Shown here: positions 63,701 through 64,000 of the stretch, piece by piece
Layout of the letters: the number at the start of each line of letters is the position of its first letter
How positions within the stretch are numbered: position 1 is the stretch's first letter
Assembly: GCA_943737045.1 (NCBI GenBank)
Contig: CALSFV010000006.1
Location: forward strand, 1,550,001 to 1,614,000
DNA: 64,000 nt
Direction: 5' to 3'
Origin: Parapristionchus giblindavisi
Taxonomy: Eukaryota > Nematoda > Chromadorea > Rhabditida > Diplogasteridae
Made by a program: the position numbers and the translations under genes
Notes under the pieces: model-generated
What the model was told of the DNA's origin: nothing
The model's database searches: none
What the model saw: only the letters and a program-made list of their open reading frames with translations

Positions 63701-64000
63701 CATCGCTGTAGACCAATCAATATGAGGAGCGAAGGCCTCATACTTCTCGAAAGACTCGGTCTGAAACAATTGATATATAATTAAATCCATTATGTTCGTC
63801 TTCATCACAAATACAGTATCATAATACGATACATTACTGAGAGAAGATTTAAGATTAAAATCACAACAACACAAAAACATCTTTATTCGGTATCGGTCAA
63901 TCAATAATTCACTGTATGACCTTGTGGAGTTTACATCGCTGTAGACCAATCAATATGAGGAGCGAAGGCCTCATACTTCTCGAAAGACTCGGTCTGAAAC
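54081..64000. repeat. 233-bp satellite array, segment 4
   Basis: Continuation of the array from E3 to the end of the window, where it is cut off mid-monomer. It contains the 1862-bp duplication and, from about 59.5 kb, monomers resembling the 11-27 kb types (CAATTGATATAT with CATTATGTTCG). Array neighbourhoods therefore share types over tens of kilobases. Confidence 0.98.

Noticed and set aside
1..64000. tRNA, rRNA, telomere repeats or bacterial genes
   Set aside because: No T-loop GGTTCGAATCC-type blocks, rRNA signatures, TTAGGC-type runs or operon-like coding were seen in the satellite or the inserts.

Overview
Raw genomic DNA, almost certainly eukaryotic and probably nematode. Nearly the whole window is one head-to-tail satellite array with a 233-bp monomer, always in the same orientation. 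The window begins and ends inside it. About 58.9 kb is satellite (roughly 253 monomers by division) and about 5.1 kb is three inserted elements. No tRNA, rRNA, CRISPR array, bacterial operon or intact conserved protein gene was found. The nematode assignment is an inference. It rests on the TTTCAG-type splice acceptors, a short Tc4/Tc5-like palindromic element in a CTNAG target, and two long foldback elements rich in A/T homopolymer runs.

Layout. Array segment 1 is 1-15955. Foldback element E1 (15956-18777, 2822 bp) has arms of nearly 0.9 kb around a captured, frameshifted gene fragment. Array segment 2 is 18778-20514. Foldback element E2 (20515-22369, 1855 bp) has arms of about 0.64 kb around a second gene fragment. 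Array segment 3 is 22370-53648. E3 (53649-54080, 432 bp) is a short non-coding palindromic element. Array segment 4 is 54081-64000.

The array has patchy higher-order structure. Multimers of 932, 2091, 1858, 693, 1165, 1392, about 4.6-4.9 kb, 699, 465 and 1862 bp are each confined to a local block, as expected from repeated unequal exchange or replication-slippage duplication. Monomers fall into two main classes (A and B) that differ at five clustered sites. Length variants of 227 and 232 bp also occur.

Most unusual observation: read on the minus strand, each monomer has the ordered signals of a gene 3' end. These are a TTTCAG acceptor, about 20 open codons with a stop, a GT donor-like site, an AATAAA hexamer and a GT-rich tract. 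The satellite may descend from an amplified terminal exon and, if transcribed, could be spliced and polyadenylated once per monomer. Second: E1 and E2 appear unrelated in their arms, yet each carries a basic-helix-plus-acidic-tail C-terminal gene fragment in the same orientation, with a possible shared QIK-type motif.

The many 63-83-codon open frames in the satellite start at TTG and shift frame from monomer to monomer, so they are not annotated as genes. Block boundaries were judged by eye and should be read as approximate to tens of bases.
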